A stretch of 64,000 bases of DNA from Lacinutrix sp. (lineage in GTDB: Bacteria; Bacteroidota; Bacteroidia; Flavobacteriales; Flavobacteriaceae): assembly GCF_029238095.1 (NCBI RefSeq), contig NZ_JAQWGS010000025.1, positions 93,359 to 157,358 on the forward strand, in the 5' to 3' direction. The position numbers and the translations under genes were made by a program. This document shows positions 1 through 8,008 of this stretch, one piece after another; position 1 is the stretch's first letter, and every line of letters starts with the position of its first letter. The notes beneath the pieces are model-generated. The model made no database searches, had not been told where the DNA came from, and saw only the letters and a program-made list of their open reading frames with translations.

Positions 1-438
1 TTTCAAATGTTAGCAAAGATTAATGTAGACACAGATGATGCCGATGCTGAAGATTTTATAAAAATGGTAAAAAGTATTACTAGCTTTAAAACTCTAGCGA
101 CAGAAAATAAAACCATTTCAAGCGATATGGCTAAATGGGTAAACTCTCGATCAAGTGCTTTAGAAGAATTAATGGAAATTAAAGACAATGGTATGGTGGT
201 GAAATTTTATGTTAAAGAAGGTAAAAACGAAGACCATATAGCAGAACTATTAATGTTTGTTAATGGCTTAGATGCTGTATTAAAAGATTCAGACATCACT
301 ATTAACGGAAAGAAAAGAGGTATGGAATCTGTGTTAGTTTCTTTTGTAGGCGATATAGATTTAAACCTAATTTCTAAACTTGTTAACGCATTTGATTTAC
401 CAGGTGGAAAAGAATTAGACAAGAAAAGTAAAAAATAA
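1..438 (+). CDS. DUF4252 family protein, 5' end outside window
   Basis: The reading frame is open from base 1, so the N-terminus, probably including a signal peptide, lies outside the window; the ATG at 7 is only the first visible methionine. The 143 visible residues have the alternating pattern of DUF4252 proteins of Bacteroidota, including a late segment with VLVSFVGDIDLNLISKLVN, and end in a lysine-rich tail. The function of the family is unknown; members are exported and often occur in pairs, as here with the following gene 30 bases downstream. Co-transcription is likely. Family call is by recognition, not by search. Confidence 0.75.
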   Translation, partial: FQMLAKINVDTDDADAEDFIKMVKSITSFKTLATENKTISSDMAKWVNSRSSALEELMEIKDNGMVVKFYVKEGKNEDHIAELLMFVNGLDAVLKDSDITINGKKRGMESVLVSFVGDIDLNLISKLVNAFDLPGGKELDKKSKK

Positions 439-468
439 AAAATCACTAAACTCATCAATCCTATCACT

Positions 469-1014
469 ATGAAATCATTTATAAAAACCATTTGTTTTAG
501 CTTTTTGTTTGCACTTGCTTTTGTGAGTTGTAAAGATGAAAATTCTATACAAAACTACTTTGTAGATCATCAAGATAAACCAGAATTTTTAACTATAGAT
601 TTCGCTCCAGATATGTTTGACCTCTCTGAAGTTGAGTTTAGCGAAGACCAGAAAAATATTTATAATTCCTTTGAGAAGGTTAACGTACTTGCTTACAAAG
701 TTACAGGTGATAATAAAGAAAATTATGACGCTGAGTTAAATAAAGCAGTAACCATCTTTAAAAATGATAAGTATGACGAGTTAATGGAGTTTAGCGATAA
801 TGGCTTGAAATTTAGAGCTAATACCATGGGAGCAGAAGATAGTGTCGATGAATTTTTAGTATTGGCAAGCTCTAGCGATTTAGGATTTGCTATAATTAGA
901 GTTATAGGAGACAATATGCAACCAGAAAAATTATATCAATTAATTTCTGAAATGCAAAAATCAGATGTAGATGGCAATCAACTTCAAAAAGTTATGGACT
1001 ATTTTAGAGAGTAA
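469..1014 (+). CDS. DUF4252 family lipoprotein
   Basis: The 181-residue protein starts with a basic, hydrophobic signal peptide ending in a lipobox (FALAFVSC, Cys near residue 21), so it is predicted to be a lipoprotein. The rest resembles DUF4252: an N-terminal amphipathic part and a C-terminal segment with GFAIIRVIGDNMQPEKLYQL. It follows another DUF4252 gene by 30 bases and is followed by a bidirectional terminator, so the two probably form the end of one operon. Family function is unknown. Such pairs are common in flavobacteria and may interact, which is inference. Confidence 0.75.
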   Translation: MKSFIKTICFSFLFALAFVSCKDENSIQNYFVDHQDKPEFLTIDFAPDMFDLSEVEFSEDQKNIYNSFEKVNVLAYKVTGDNKENYDAELNKAVTIFKNDKYDELMEFSDNGLKFRANTMGAEDSVDEFLVLASSSDLGFAIIRVIGDNMQPEKLYQLISEMQKSDVDGNQLQKVMDYFRE

Positions 1015-1040
1015 TTTATAGCTTATATTTAAATAAAAAA

Positions 1041-1070
1041 GGCTTATCGAGAGATAAGCCTTTTGTTATT
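1041..1070. terminator. bidirectional intrinsic terminator
   Basis: A perfect 8-bp stem (GGCTTATC, loop GAGA, GATAAGCC) is flanked by six A on the left and a T-rich run on the right. It lies between convergent genes and can serve the DUF4252 operon on the plus strand and the purB operon on the minus strand. Confidence 0.85.
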
Positions 1071-1087
1071 TTAAACGTATTTCTTGT

Positions 1088-1270
1088 TTAAGAGTCTTCG
1101 GTCTTTTCTTTGTTGTTTGTAACTATTACTAAGTTAACTAAAATTAAACAAAACAGGCATCCTAATACAATTTTTACAATCAGGTAATCCAGTAGGTTAT
1201 TTAAGCCAGCTAAAAAAAATAGACCAGTTAAAATACCAATTAGATAAAGCGATTGTCTGTCTGTAAACAT
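1088..1270 (-). CDS. small two-helix membrane protein
   Basis: This 60-residue protein has two predicted membrane helices (about residues 8-27 and 31-50) and a charged C-terminus rich in Lys and Glu. It begins one base after the purB stop codon, so it is almost certainly co-transcribed and perhaps translationally coupled with purB. I do not recognise a family. Its length and position are typical of small membrane proteins trailing housekeeping genes in flavobacteria, and nothing in it indicates a role in purine metabolism. Confidence 0.7.
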   Translation of the reverse strand: MFTDRQSLYLIGILTGLFFLAGLNNLLDYLIVKIVLGCLFCLILVNLVIVTNNKEKTEDS

Positions 1271-1271
1271 A

Positions 1272-2615
1272 TTATATTCCTGTATAATTACTAGGTGAAA
1301 TGGCTTTTAATTCTGCTTTAATAGTATCGCTTACTTCTAAAGTGTCTATAAAATTAGAAATAGAAGATTGAGTTATAGCTTCGTTAGTTCTTGTTAAACC
1401 TTTTAAAGCTTCATAAGGATTTGGGTAGGCTTCACGACGTAAAATAGTTTGTATTGCCTCAGCAACTACAGCCCAATTGTTTTCTAAATCTTGAGCAAAT
1501 CTTGGTTCGTTTAATAATAATTTATTCAACCCTTTTAAAGTCGATTGAAAACCAATAAGTGTATGTCCAAAAGGCACACCAACATTTCGCAACACAGTAC
1601 TATCTGTTAAATCACGTTGTAAACGTGAGATAGGTAATTTTGCAGATAAATGCTCGAAAATAGCATTAGCTATGCCTAAATTACCTTCAGAGTTTTCAAA
1701 ATCTATTGGATTTACTTTATGTGGCATTGCGCTACTGCCTACTTCTCCAGCTTTAATTTTCTGTTTAAAGTAGTCCATAGAAACATAGGTCCAGATATCA
1801 CGATCTAAATCTACAATAATAGTATTTATTCGTTTTAAACCATCGAACAAAGCAGCCATGTGGTCGTAATGTTCAATTTGTGTTGTTGGAAAAGAATGTT
1901 GTAAACCTAATTTTTCTTGAACAAAAGTTCCACCAAAAGCTTTCCAGTCTATGTTTGGGTAAGCCACTTTATGAGCATTAAAATTACCAGTTGCGCCACC
2001 AAATTTAGCAGCACTAGGTATGTCGTTTAGTAAATTAAATTGCTCTTTTAAACGTACAACAAATACTTCAATCTCTTTACCCAAACGCGTAGGAGATGCA
2101 GGCTGACCGTGAGTTCTTGCTAGCATTGGTATTGCAGCCCAATCGTTAGATAGTTCTTCAAGACGCTTTACTAATTCGAAGTAACGTGGTACGTAAACAG
2201 CGTTCATTGCTTCCTTAATACTTAACGGAATGGCTGTGTTGTTGATGTCTTGAGAAGTTAATCCAAAATGGATAAATTCTTTAAACTCAGATAAACCTAA
2301 AGCATCAAATTGTTCTTTAATAAAATATTCAACGGCTTTAACATCATGATTTGTAACACTTTCAATTTTTTTTATGGCTAGTGCATCTTCTGTCGAAAAG
2401 TTTTTATAAATAGCTCTTAAATCTTCAAAACTACTAGAGTCTACAGCTTTAAGTTGAGGTAAAGGAATTTCGCATAGCGCAATAAAATATTCAATTTCTA
2501 CTAAAACACGATATTTAATTAGTGCTTCTTCAGAAAAATAATTGCCTAAAACTTCAATTTTATTTCTATAGCGACCATCTATAGGTGAAATCGCGTTTAA
2601 TACAGATAATGACAT
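1272..2615 (-). CDS. purB: adenylosuccinate lyase
   Basis: PurB catalyses two steps of purine synthesis: cleavage of SAICAR to AICAR, and of adenylosuccinate to AMP, releasing fumarate each time. The 447-residue length is normal. The fumarase/aspartase superfamily signature GSSAMPHKVNPIDFE is at about residues 293-307, with the flexible-loop catalytic serine. An upstream TH motif (THDV, about residue 90) and the HGQPASPT segment (about residue 170) also fit PurB. The ATG at 2613-2615 sits about 40 bases downstream of a minus-strand TAnnTTTG promoter element. Confidence 0.97.
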   Translation of the reverse strand: MSLSVLNAISPIDGRYRNKIEVLGNYFSEEALIKYRVLVEIEYFIALCEIPLPQLKAVDSSSFEDLRAIYKNFSTEDALAIKKIESVTNHDVKAVEYFIKEQFDALGLSEFKEFIHFGLTSQDINNTAIPLSIKEAMNAVYVPRYFELVKRLEELSNDWAAIPMLARTHGQPASPTRLGKEIEVFVVRLKEQFNLLNDIPSAAKFGGATGNFNAHKVAYPNIDWKAFGGTFVQEKLGLQHSFPTTQIEHYDHMAALFDGLKRINTIIVDLDRDIWTYVSMDYFKQKIKAGEVGSSAMPHKVNPIDFENSEGNLGIANAIFEHLSAKLPISRLQRDLTDSTVLRNVGVPFGHTLIGFQSTLKGLNKLLLNEPRFAQDLENNWAVVAEAIQTILRREAYPNPYEALKGLTRTNEAITQSSISNFIDTLEVSDTIKAELKAISPSNYTGI

Positions 2616-2651
2616 AGATTTGTGTTGTTTATTTCAACATTTTCAAAGGTG

Positions 2652-2659
2652 CAAAGATA
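2652..2659 (-). promoter_or_regulatory. -7 promoter element of purB
   Basis: On the minus strand the sequence reads TATCTTTG, an exact match to the Bacteroidota -7 consensus TAnnTTTG, about 37 bases upstream of the purB start. No clear TTG -33 element stands at the usual spacing; that position falls in a run of degenerate AGTTAAG-like heptamers at about 2673-2700. Confidence 0.6.
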
Positions 2660-2710
2660 ATTAACAAAGTGAAAAGTTAGGAGTTAAGAGTTAAAAGTTT
2701 TAATTAGTTT

Positions 2711-2773
2711 TCACCATTCACCATTCACCATTCACCATTCACCATTCACCATTCACCATTCACTATTCACTAT
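2711..2773. repeat. heptanucleotide tandem array, 9 copies
   Basis: Seven uninterrupted copies of TCACCAT (2711-2759) are followed by two of TCACTAT (2760-2773). On the minus strand the unit is TGGTGAA or TAGTGAA. The last unit supplies the TAG stop codon (2770-2772) of the HEAT-like gene, and the array fills most of the gap before purB. A longer array of the same unit, also starting at a gene's TAG, lies at 22263-22352. Perfect short tandem copies are prone to slipped-strand length change. Confidence 0.97.
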
Positions 2774-3333
2774 TTTCTAATCTTTTTCAAAATATGCCTA
2801 GCTCTTGCCTTAAATCCGGAGCTTTGCATTTGGTAATCGCGTTCTAATATTATTTTTAATTCAGGATGTATCCATTTGTGATCACTTCCTAAAAGAAATA
2901 AAGTATTCATGGCGTAGGCTTTAGGCGCAATCTTCTCATCATTAATCATCCAATCAAAACAAGATTCTATAATTCGTTTTTGATGTACTGTATTCAGTGC
3001 GTGTTTTATAGCACTATCTTGTTTGCTGTAATACGCTTTTATTAAGTATTCGCAAACTTTTGCAACAGGTCTCACTGCAGAGTCCAAATGTACAGTATTC
3101 ATTTTTTCGGTAAAACAATCTAAATATGGAATAATGGTATTTAGGTTTTCGCCACACATAAACTCGAATACCCAAGCAGCTCTTGGAGAAATCTTATCGT
3201 CAACCATAAATAGGATCTCCAGTAGTTTTGGGATTAAATTTGGATTATTAATAACTAGATTGGCATAGTATAATCGTTTCTCTCTAGAATGATTAACATA
3301 ATTTAATTCTTGATATAAAGCTTCAGTAGTCAA
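2770..3333 (-). CDS. conserved HEAT-like alpha-helical protein, not an adenylosuccinate lyase
   Basis: The 187-residue protein appears wholly helical, with repeating helix pairs and a basic C-terminus (KARARHILKKIRK), resembling HEAT/ARM-type folds. It has no signal peptide or membrane helix. As I recall, relatives in flavobacteria sit next to purB and are often labelled adenylosuccinate lyase in databases; nothing in this sequence resembles that enzyme: no MPxKxNP signature and less than half the length. Its TAG stop codon is the first unit of a heptamer array. The function is unknown. The conserved position before purB suggests co-expression rather than enzymatic kinship. Confidence 0.75.
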   Translation of the reverse strand: MTTEALYQELNYVNHSREKRLYYANLVINNPNLIPKLLEILFMVDDKISPRAAWVFEFMCGENLNTIIPYLDCFTEKMNTVHLDSAVRPVAKVCEYLIKAYYSKQDSAIKHALNTVHQKRIIESCFDWMINDEKIAPKAYAMNTLFLLGSDHKWIHPELKIILERDYQMQSSGFKARARHILKKIRK

Positions 3334-3440
3334 ATGAAATTATTATTTTTAGACTCTAAAATTAATAAAAATGAACTGCGCACACTAATAAGTGTCTCAT
3401 CAAAATAAAACATCATTAAATAACTAATTCCTAATAACTT

Positions 3441-3914
3441 ATGAAAATTTTAAAAAAAATACTGTTGCTTTTATTAATTGTATTTGTGGTTGCTCAATTC
3501 TTTGGGCCAGAAAAAAATGAAGGCTCTATAGAGTCTATAGTAGCATTTTATGAAGATACTAAACCGCCAGAAAACGTAAAAGCAATATTAACAGAATCTT
3601 GTTTCGATTGCCATAGTAGTTCGACACGATATCCATGGTACAGTAATATAACACCTGTAAATTATTGGATGGCAGACCATGTTAAGCATGGAACAAAACA
3701 TTTTAATGTATCTACATGGGAAAATAGTTCTATTAAACGTAAAGACCATAAAATGGAAGAGTTAATTGAGATGGTTGAGGAAAAAGAAATGCCTTTACAA
3801 TCTTACACTTGGACGCATACCGAAGCTAAATTAAGCGATGCTCAAATTCAAGATGTATTAACTTGGGCAAAGCAAGTTAGAGCCATATATGCACTAGCAC
3901 CTAAACCAGAATAA
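3441..3914 (+). CDS. haem-binding domain protein
   Basis: The 157-residue protein has an N-terminal hydrophobic helix (about residues 4-22), acting as an uncleaved anchor or signal peptide, and then one c-type haem attachment motif CFDCHSS (CxxCH, about residues 54-58) followed by RYPWYSNITPVNYWM. This arrangement is typical of the Bacteroidota haem_bd family of periplasmic monohaem proteins. Haem would be attached in the periplasm, plausibly by the CcsBA-type synthase encoded at 46.8 kb. The redox partner is not apparent from the neighbours. Confidence 0.85.
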   Translation: MKILKKILLLLLIVFVVAQFFGPEKNEGSIESIVAFYEDTKPPENVKAILTESCFDCHSSSTRYPWYSNITPVNYWMADHVKHGTKHFNVSTWENSSIKRKDHKMEELIEMVEEKEMPLQSYTWTHTEAKLSDAQIQDVLTWAKQVRAIYALAPKPE

Positions 3915-3965
3915 TTTTTTACATAAAATTACGTTACTTTAATAATACGTTTTAGATTTCTAAAA

Positions 3966-5201
3966 TTGAATAAAAAATTGCTCATCATTGGTTTCGTTTG
4001 GCCAGAACCTCAAAGTTCTGCAGCTGGAAGCCGAATGATGCAAATTATAGAAATTTTTAAGTCTAAAAATTATCAAATTACCTTTGCTACAGCATGCACG
4101 AAAAGTGACAATGCTTTCGATTTAAAACAAATAGAGGTACAAACCAAAACACTATTACTAAACGATTCTAGTTTCGATACTTTTATTAAAAAATTAAATC
4201 CAGATGTAGTACTCTTTGATCGTTTTATGATAGAGGAACAGTTTGGTTGGCGTGTTGCAGAACAGTGTCCAAATGCCCTTAGAATATTAGATACAGAAGA
4301 CTTACACTGTTTAAGACGTGGCAGACAGCAAGCTTTAAAAGATCATGCTGTTTTTGATACGAGTTACCTATATAATGATACGGCTAAGCGTGAAATAGCT
4401 AGTATATTTAGATGCGATTTATCTATTATTATTTCTGAAGTAGAAATTAAAATACTAAAAGAGCAGTTTCATGTTAGTCACGATTTGTTAATTTATTTAC
4501 CTTTTTTATTAAATTCTATAACCTTAAAATCTCAACGAGACTTACCAAATTTCAAAAATCGAAAGCATTTTATAACAGTTGGTAATTTTTTACATCAACC
4601 CAACATAGATGGTTTATTACACTTAAAACAAAATATTTGGCCACTTATTAGGAAAAAACTACCAAAAGCCGAGATGCATATTTATGGTGCTTATGTTACC
4701 GAACAAGCAAAACAATTACAGAACAAAGCAGAAGGCTTTTTAATTAAAGGTTTTGTAGAAGATATAAATTCACTTATGCAGAAATATAAAGTGTGCTTAG
4801 TGCCTTTGCGTTATGGTGCAGGTTTAAAAGGAAAAATTATAGATGCCATGTTAAATGGCGTACCTTGTATAACAACAAGTATTGGAGCAGAAGGTATGTA
4901 TGGCGATTTAGAGCCTAATGGTTTTGTAGAAGACCAGACTAAAGATTTTGCAGATAAGGCAGTAGAACTCTACACGAATAAATTTTTTTGGAATGGTAAA
5001 CAAAAGTTAGGAGTAACAATTATAAATGTTCGTTTTGATAAACAACTATACACAAATGACTTTTTATTAAAAGTTGAAAACACCCAAAAAAATCTAAATT
5101 ATATTAGGCTTCATAATTTTACAGGAAGCATGCTCATGCATCACACTATACAAAGTACCAAGTATATGAGTAGATGGATAGAGGAAAAAAATAAAAAATG
5201 A
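3966..5201 (+). CDS. GT4-like glycosyltransferase, TTG start
   Basis: A 411-residue GT-B-fold glycosyltransferase. The N-terminal half begins with a Rossmann-like strand (LLIIGFVWPEP), and the C-terminal half has the nucleotide-sugar-binding region with LVPLRYGAGLKGKIIDAM at about residue 280, followed by NGVPCITTSIGAEGM. There is no membrane helix, so the enzyme is probably cytoplasmic or peripheral. The start is TTG at 3966, giving the MNKKLLIIGF N-terminus expected of the family; no ATG fits. Donor and acceptor cannot be told from sequence, and no polysaccharide cluster surrounds it. Confidence 0.8.
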   Translation: MNKKLLIIGFVWPEPQSSAAGSRMMQIIEIFKSKNYQITFATACTKSDNAFDLKQIEVQTKTLLLNDSSFDTFIKKLNPDVVLFDRFMIEEQFGWRVAEQCPNALRILDTEDLHCLRRGRQQALKDHAVFDTSYLYNDTAKREIASIFRCDLSIIISEVEIKILKEQFHVSHDLLIYLPFLLNSITLKSQRDLPNFKNRKHFITVGNFLHQPNIDGLLHLKQNIWPLIRKKLPKAEMHIYGAYVTEQAKQLQNKAEGFLIKGFVEDINSLMQKYKVCLVPLRYGAGLKGKIIDAMLNGVPCITTSIGAEGMYGDLEPNGFVEDQTKDFADKAVELYTNKFFWNGKQKLGVTIINVRFDKQLYTNDFLLKVENTQKNLNYIRLHNFTGSMLMHHTIQSTKYMSRWIEEKNKK

Positions 5202-5230
5202 AGACAATAATTAATCTTAAAGGTATTATT

Positions 5231-6793
5231 ATGAAAATTTCTACATTTAAAAAAGCCATTCTTTTAATTGTTTTAATGTTTACCTCAATGGTAAATGCAC
5301 AAATGAACTCTAAGCAGGTAGACTCTTTAGTTAACTATGCAATGAGTAAATTTAATGTTGCTGGTTGTGCAGTTGCTGTTGTAAAAGACGGGAAAATAAT
5401 ACACAACAAAGGTTATGGTGTTAAATCTATTACAACACAAAGTCCATTATACGAGCATACACAATTTGCAATTGCCTAAAATAGTAAAGCCTTTACCACA
5501 GCTGCATTGGCTATTTTAGTAGAAGAAGGTAAGATAAGTTGGCTAGATAAGGTAAAAGACCATATTCCAGAATTTAGAATGTATAATCAGTATGTTGAAG
5601 ATAATTTTAATATTCAAGATTTAGTAACCCATCGTAGTGGTTTAGGATTAGGCATGGGAGATTTAATGTTTTTTCCTGATGGAACCGATTTTACAATGGA
5701 CGATTTACTGTCTAGCTTTCAATATTTTAAACCAGAGTCAGCTTTTAGAACCAAATGGGACTACGATAATTTATTATACTTAGTAGCTGGAGAACTTATT
5801 GCTAGAAAAAGTAATATGACTTGGGAGGAATTTGTTAGAATTAATATTCTAGAACCTTTAAATATGGATAATACTTATGCATCGTTAGATCAAATAAAAG
5901 ATACTAGTAATTTATCTGCATCACATGCTGTAGAAAAAGGCGAAATTAGAGTGATACCCACTTTTAAAGAAATGATGAATGGAGCAGCAGGTGGTATTTT
6001 CTCTAATGTAGATGATCTTTCACAATGGATATTATTACAATTAAACAAAGGAAAGTTTGGAGAAGATTTAAAGAAACAATTGTTTTCTACAGTAAACCAT
6101 CGCGAAATGTGGAGAATGCACACCGTAATGAGTGCAGATTCAAATCCAAGATACAATTCACACTTTTCAGGCTATGGTTTGGGTTGGTTTGTATCTGATG
6201 TAAAAGGAAACCTAAAAGTAGAACACACAGGAGGTTTGCCAGGTATGTTATCTAATACAGTCATGATTCCAGACCTTAATTTAGGAGTTGTTATTTTAAC
6301 TAATACTAGTGATGATGGTGGAGGTTTGTTTTCTGCAGTTGCAAATGCAATTACAGACGATTATTTAGGCTTAGATAATTTTAACTGGGTAGATAAATAT
6401 GCTGCTTATTTTAAGCAGCGTGCAACAGGAAATGATGATTATACCAAAAAGGTATGGGAAGAAGTAGCCACTGCAGACGCATCAAAAATTAATGCTAAAA
6501 ACTATACGGGTTTTTATAGAGACAATTGGTTTGGTAAAGCAGAAGTTTTTAATAAAAAAGGTAAGTTATATATTAAATTTTTACGCTCACCAAAACTAAA
6601 TGGAGAATTACAGTTTTATAAAAACAATACTTTTGCAGTAAAATGGGAATACCAAGATATGAATGCAGATGCCTTTGTAACGTTTAGTGTAGATAATAAT
6701 AACAAAGTACAAAGTATCAAACTAAAAGGTATTTCTCCAAACATCGATTTTAGTTTCGATTTTCAAGATTTAGATTTACAACGCGAAGACTAA
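5231..6793 (+). pseudogene. serine hydrolase (class C beta-lactamase-like), stop codon at the catalytic serine
   Basis: Both halves lie in one reading frame, split by a single TAA at 5477-5479. The expected text in this family is FAIASNSKAFTT; here it reads FAIA, stop, NSKAFTT, so the stop stands exactly at the nucleophile serine of the SxxK motif. One base change (TCA to TAA) explains it. The Tyr-x-Asn motif (YDN, near 5765) and HTGG (near 6225) are intact, and a signal peptide (from ATG 5231 to VNAQ) is present. The downstream half could start at ATG 5507 but would lack the active site. The intact enzyme would be a periplasmic peptidase or esterase. Either a very recent null allele or a sequencing error. 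Confidence 0.9.
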
Positions 6794-6814
6794 TTGTGTA
6801 ATTGGTAACAAATT

Positions 6815-6849
6815 AAAAAGCCTTAAAATTATATTTTAAGGCTTTTTTT
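6815..6849. terminator. bidirectional intrinsic terminator
   Basis: A perfect 15-bp inverted repeat (AAAAAGCCTTAAAAT and its complement) with a 3-base loop lies between the convergent serine hydrolase and KTSC genes, with T runs on both strands. Confidence 0.85.
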
Positions 6850-6872
6850 ATGGTATTGTTTTTTATGCTTAA

Positions 6873-7319
6873 TTAAGCAACAACGTCTTTCTTCTTAATT
6901 TTTCTGTAAGTAAACGAATTAAAAATACTACGCTTAGCAAAACGTGTTTGCTTGTCGCTTTGAGAAAATTTTATATATAAGGCTTTATTAACACCAAAGT
7001 ACTCATAAGTATTACCATCTAAAAATGTGATTTCTAAAAGTAAACCTTTGTGTTTCCAATCCATAATAGGAGAGTTAATAGTTGTGTTGTATTCCTCTAA
7101 GTTAGCCTCTTTAGTTTCTGGAGCAATACTAACTAAAAAATGGTAAGCATCTATAACCTTACGTCCCATTTCTTCTGCTTCTGCAGCTTTTTCATCGTTA
7201 TCTTGAAACTTATCAGGATGCCATTCTTTAACTAAGTTTCTGTATTTTTTTTTAAGTTCTCCAAGTGTTGGTTGTGCTTCCACTTCAAATAACTTTCTGT
7301 ACTCGTTTATGCGCTTCAT
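6873..7319 (-). CDS. J-domain and KTSC-domain protein
   Basis: The 148-residue protein begins with a short J domain (residues 1-65) carrying the HPD tripeptide (WHPDK, about residue 34), which in DnaJ proteins stimulates the ATPase of DnaK. The C-terminal 65 residues (from DWKHKGLLLEITF, with TYEYFGV and an FNSFTYRKI end) resemble the KTSC domain, a small domain of unknown function. It is a single-gene unit closed by the bidirectional terminator. It may be a specialised co-chaperone; the client is unknown. Confidence 0.8.
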   Translation of the reverse strand: MKRINEYRKLFEVEAQPTLGELKKKYRNLVKEWHPDKFQDNDEKAAEAEEMGRKVIDAYHFLVSIAPETKEANLEEYNTTINSPIMDWKHKGLLLEITFLDGNTYEYFGVNKALYIKFSQSDKQTRFAKRSIFNSFTYRKIKKKDVVA

Positions 7320-7523
7320 AATAATCCTATTTTTAATAGTGCGCGAAAGTACTCAATTGTTTTGGATTGCGAGCGAGATTATTTGGGAAGTTTATTTTAA
7401 TTATAATCTTGTACTTTAGATTGTATTGAACTTAATTATTTATAATTAAACACTAATTTTAATTATTCTTTAAACAACACATATATTGTTTCTGGTAATT
7501 AATCTTATAAATCTTAGCGTTGG

Positions 7524-7691
7524 CTATTTCAATATTCCAGTGAAAATTGAAACATAATATAATCCAGTTAATATGAAAACAACACCTGCAACTTTCCGCA
7601 TTACTTTTTCGATTTTCGTAATTCTGTTGTAGAACACACCTACTTTTCCTGCTGTAAAAGCCAATAAATAAGTAAAAAGAATTGTATAACG
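7524..7691 (-). pseudogene. C-terminal remnant of a multi-helix permease
   Basis: In the frame ending at the TAG at 7524-7526, about 55 residues are protein-like: a hydrophobic helix (LFTYLLAFTAGKVGVFYNR), the linker TKIEKVMRK and a second helix (AGVVFILTGLYYVSIFTG). This pattern matches the last helix pair of CcdA/ArsG-like membrane transport proteins, as I recall it. There is no start codon; a TGA lies immediately upstream in frame, so the rest of the gene is missing. It overlaps a truncated lipoprotein frame, suggesting a deletion that fused two genes. The family call is tentative. Confidence 0.5.
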
Positions 7692-7894
7692 TCAGCAAAA
7701 AGTGAACTAGTTATCACTTTAATATAAGAGAGAGGTTTTATTATTTCAGTCAATTCAGCCGAACAGTTATTCAATTCCGCTTTTGTTTGTTCAAGTTCAG
7801 TTTTTAATTCAGACAATTGCTTTTTCGTTTCTCCGTCTGAACAACTCAAAAATGTTAATAATCCAAAAGTAAGTGCTAGTAATTTTCTTTTCAT
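7640..7894 (-). pseudogene. truncated lipoprotein with coiled coil
   Basis: The frame begins with a good lipoprotein signal (lipobox LTFLSC, Cys about residue 18) and a short heptad coiled coil (KKQLSELKTELEQTKAELNN). From about residue 50 the composition changes to an unrelated hydrophobic tail that enters the DNA of the permease remnant in another frame. The likely reading is an intact 5' end of a small lipoprotein whose 3' end was replaced by a deletion. A short 84-residue lipoprotein is also possible. No co-oriented gene sits close enough to suggest a role. Confidence 0.5.
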
Positions 7895-8008
7895 TTTGTT
7901 AATGGTTTGTAATAATTGTAAATCTATTACGAAAATTTTAATGGTTATTGCGGATTTCCGTAATGTATGCTAACAAGTAAATATAGTTAATTAAAAAAAT
8001 TAACGATT

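Noticed and set aside
5477..5479. Recoding or readthrough of TAA as serine
   Set aside because: TAA is the ordinary stop for most genes here, no recoding signal is seen, and the serine codon differs by one base, so a plain mutation or error is simpler.
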